From positions 62,001-126,000 of the forward strand of contig NZ_WBZB01000014.1 in NCBI RefSeq assembly GCF_009017255.1: DNA of 64,000 nt, given 5' to 3'. Shown piece after piece: positions 61,945-64,000 of the stretch. Numbering within the stretch: position 1 is the first letter of the stretch; every line of letters starts with the position of its first letter. The stretch comes from Alkaliphilus serpentinus. GTDB taxonomy: Bacteria; Bacillota; Clostridia; Peptostreptococcales; Natronincolaceae. Made by a program: the position numbers and the translations under genes. The notes under the pieces were generated by a model. That model saw only the letters and a program-made list of their open reading frames with translations, was not told where the DNA came from and did not search any database.

Positions 61945-64000
<2,056 letters not shown>

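Overview
The window looks like the chromosome of a low-GC, spore-forming anaerobic Clostridia, probably Alkaliphilus/Natronincola-like. This rests on AT-rich DNA with strong AGGAGG ribosome sites, a Spo0E-like protein, pyruvate:ferredoxin oxidoreductase, a two-subunit glycine cleavage P protein, tandem glycine and S-box riboswitches, and a probable selenoprotein. The genus is an inference. I saw no rRNA, tRNA, prophage or CRISPR array.

Layout. 0.1-5.1 kb: ABC-F ATPase and M24 peptidase (minus), then ROK sugar kinase and Gfo/Idh/MocA oxidoreductase. 5.3-5.5 kb: a run of hairpins. 5.6-10.8 kb: a sugar-sensing operon (two membrane-anchored binding proteins around a LytS/YesM-type kinase and a YesN-type AraC regulator). 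10.8-11.8 kb: a RAYT transposase gene framed by REP-like palindromes. 11.9-18.2 kb: a DMT exporter, then isoaspartyl dipeptidase, a sigma-54 activator and a YfcC carrier with a -24/-12 promoter. 19.1-23.0 kb: a xylose-type sugar ABC importer, the likely target of the 5.6-10.8 kb sensors. 23.1-34.8 kb: an ABC-2 exporter, Mn-type superoxide dismutase, a tiny lipoprotein ORF, IlvE, and four genes for surface or amino-acid metabolism (amidohydrolase-like ectoprotein, C39 peptidase, AsnB, M14 carboxypeptidase).

34.9-41.6 kb is one glycine cleavage/lipoate operon: promoter, tandem glycine riboswitch, gcvT-gcvH-gcvPA-gcvPB, a 100-codon ORF with an in-frame TGA forming a C-x-x-U motif (probable undescribed selenoprotein), then lipB-lipA. 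41.6-46.1 kb carries MsrA, a lytic transglycosylase and an M29 aminopeptidase among heptamer repeats and a large palindrome. 46.2-48.5 kb is a nuclease-helicase fusion.

48.6-50.5 kb is the oddest accessory stretch: a broken XRE regulator, five tandem paralogous genes for 55-61-residue proteins of unknown function (one frameshifted), and a leader with two micro-ORFs and two terminators. 50.7-55.2 kb: an autoregulated TetR and hydrolase pair, an S-box leader with no gene to control, and a minus-strand sulfur-related pair (DsrE-like, class V aminotransferase) plus a parvulin. 55.4-64.0 kb: a nitronate monooxygenase-like protein, pyruvate carboxylase, a SagB-like nitroreductase interrupted by TAG, a Spo0E-like protein and the start of pyruvate:ferredoxin oxidoreductase, cut by the window end.

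The main candidates for something new are the C-x-x-U protein inside the glycine cleavage operon and the five-copy small-protein array. Two nonsense-interrupted genes and one frameshifted gene occur in this same window, so nonsense mutation or sequence error remains a live alternative for the TGA.
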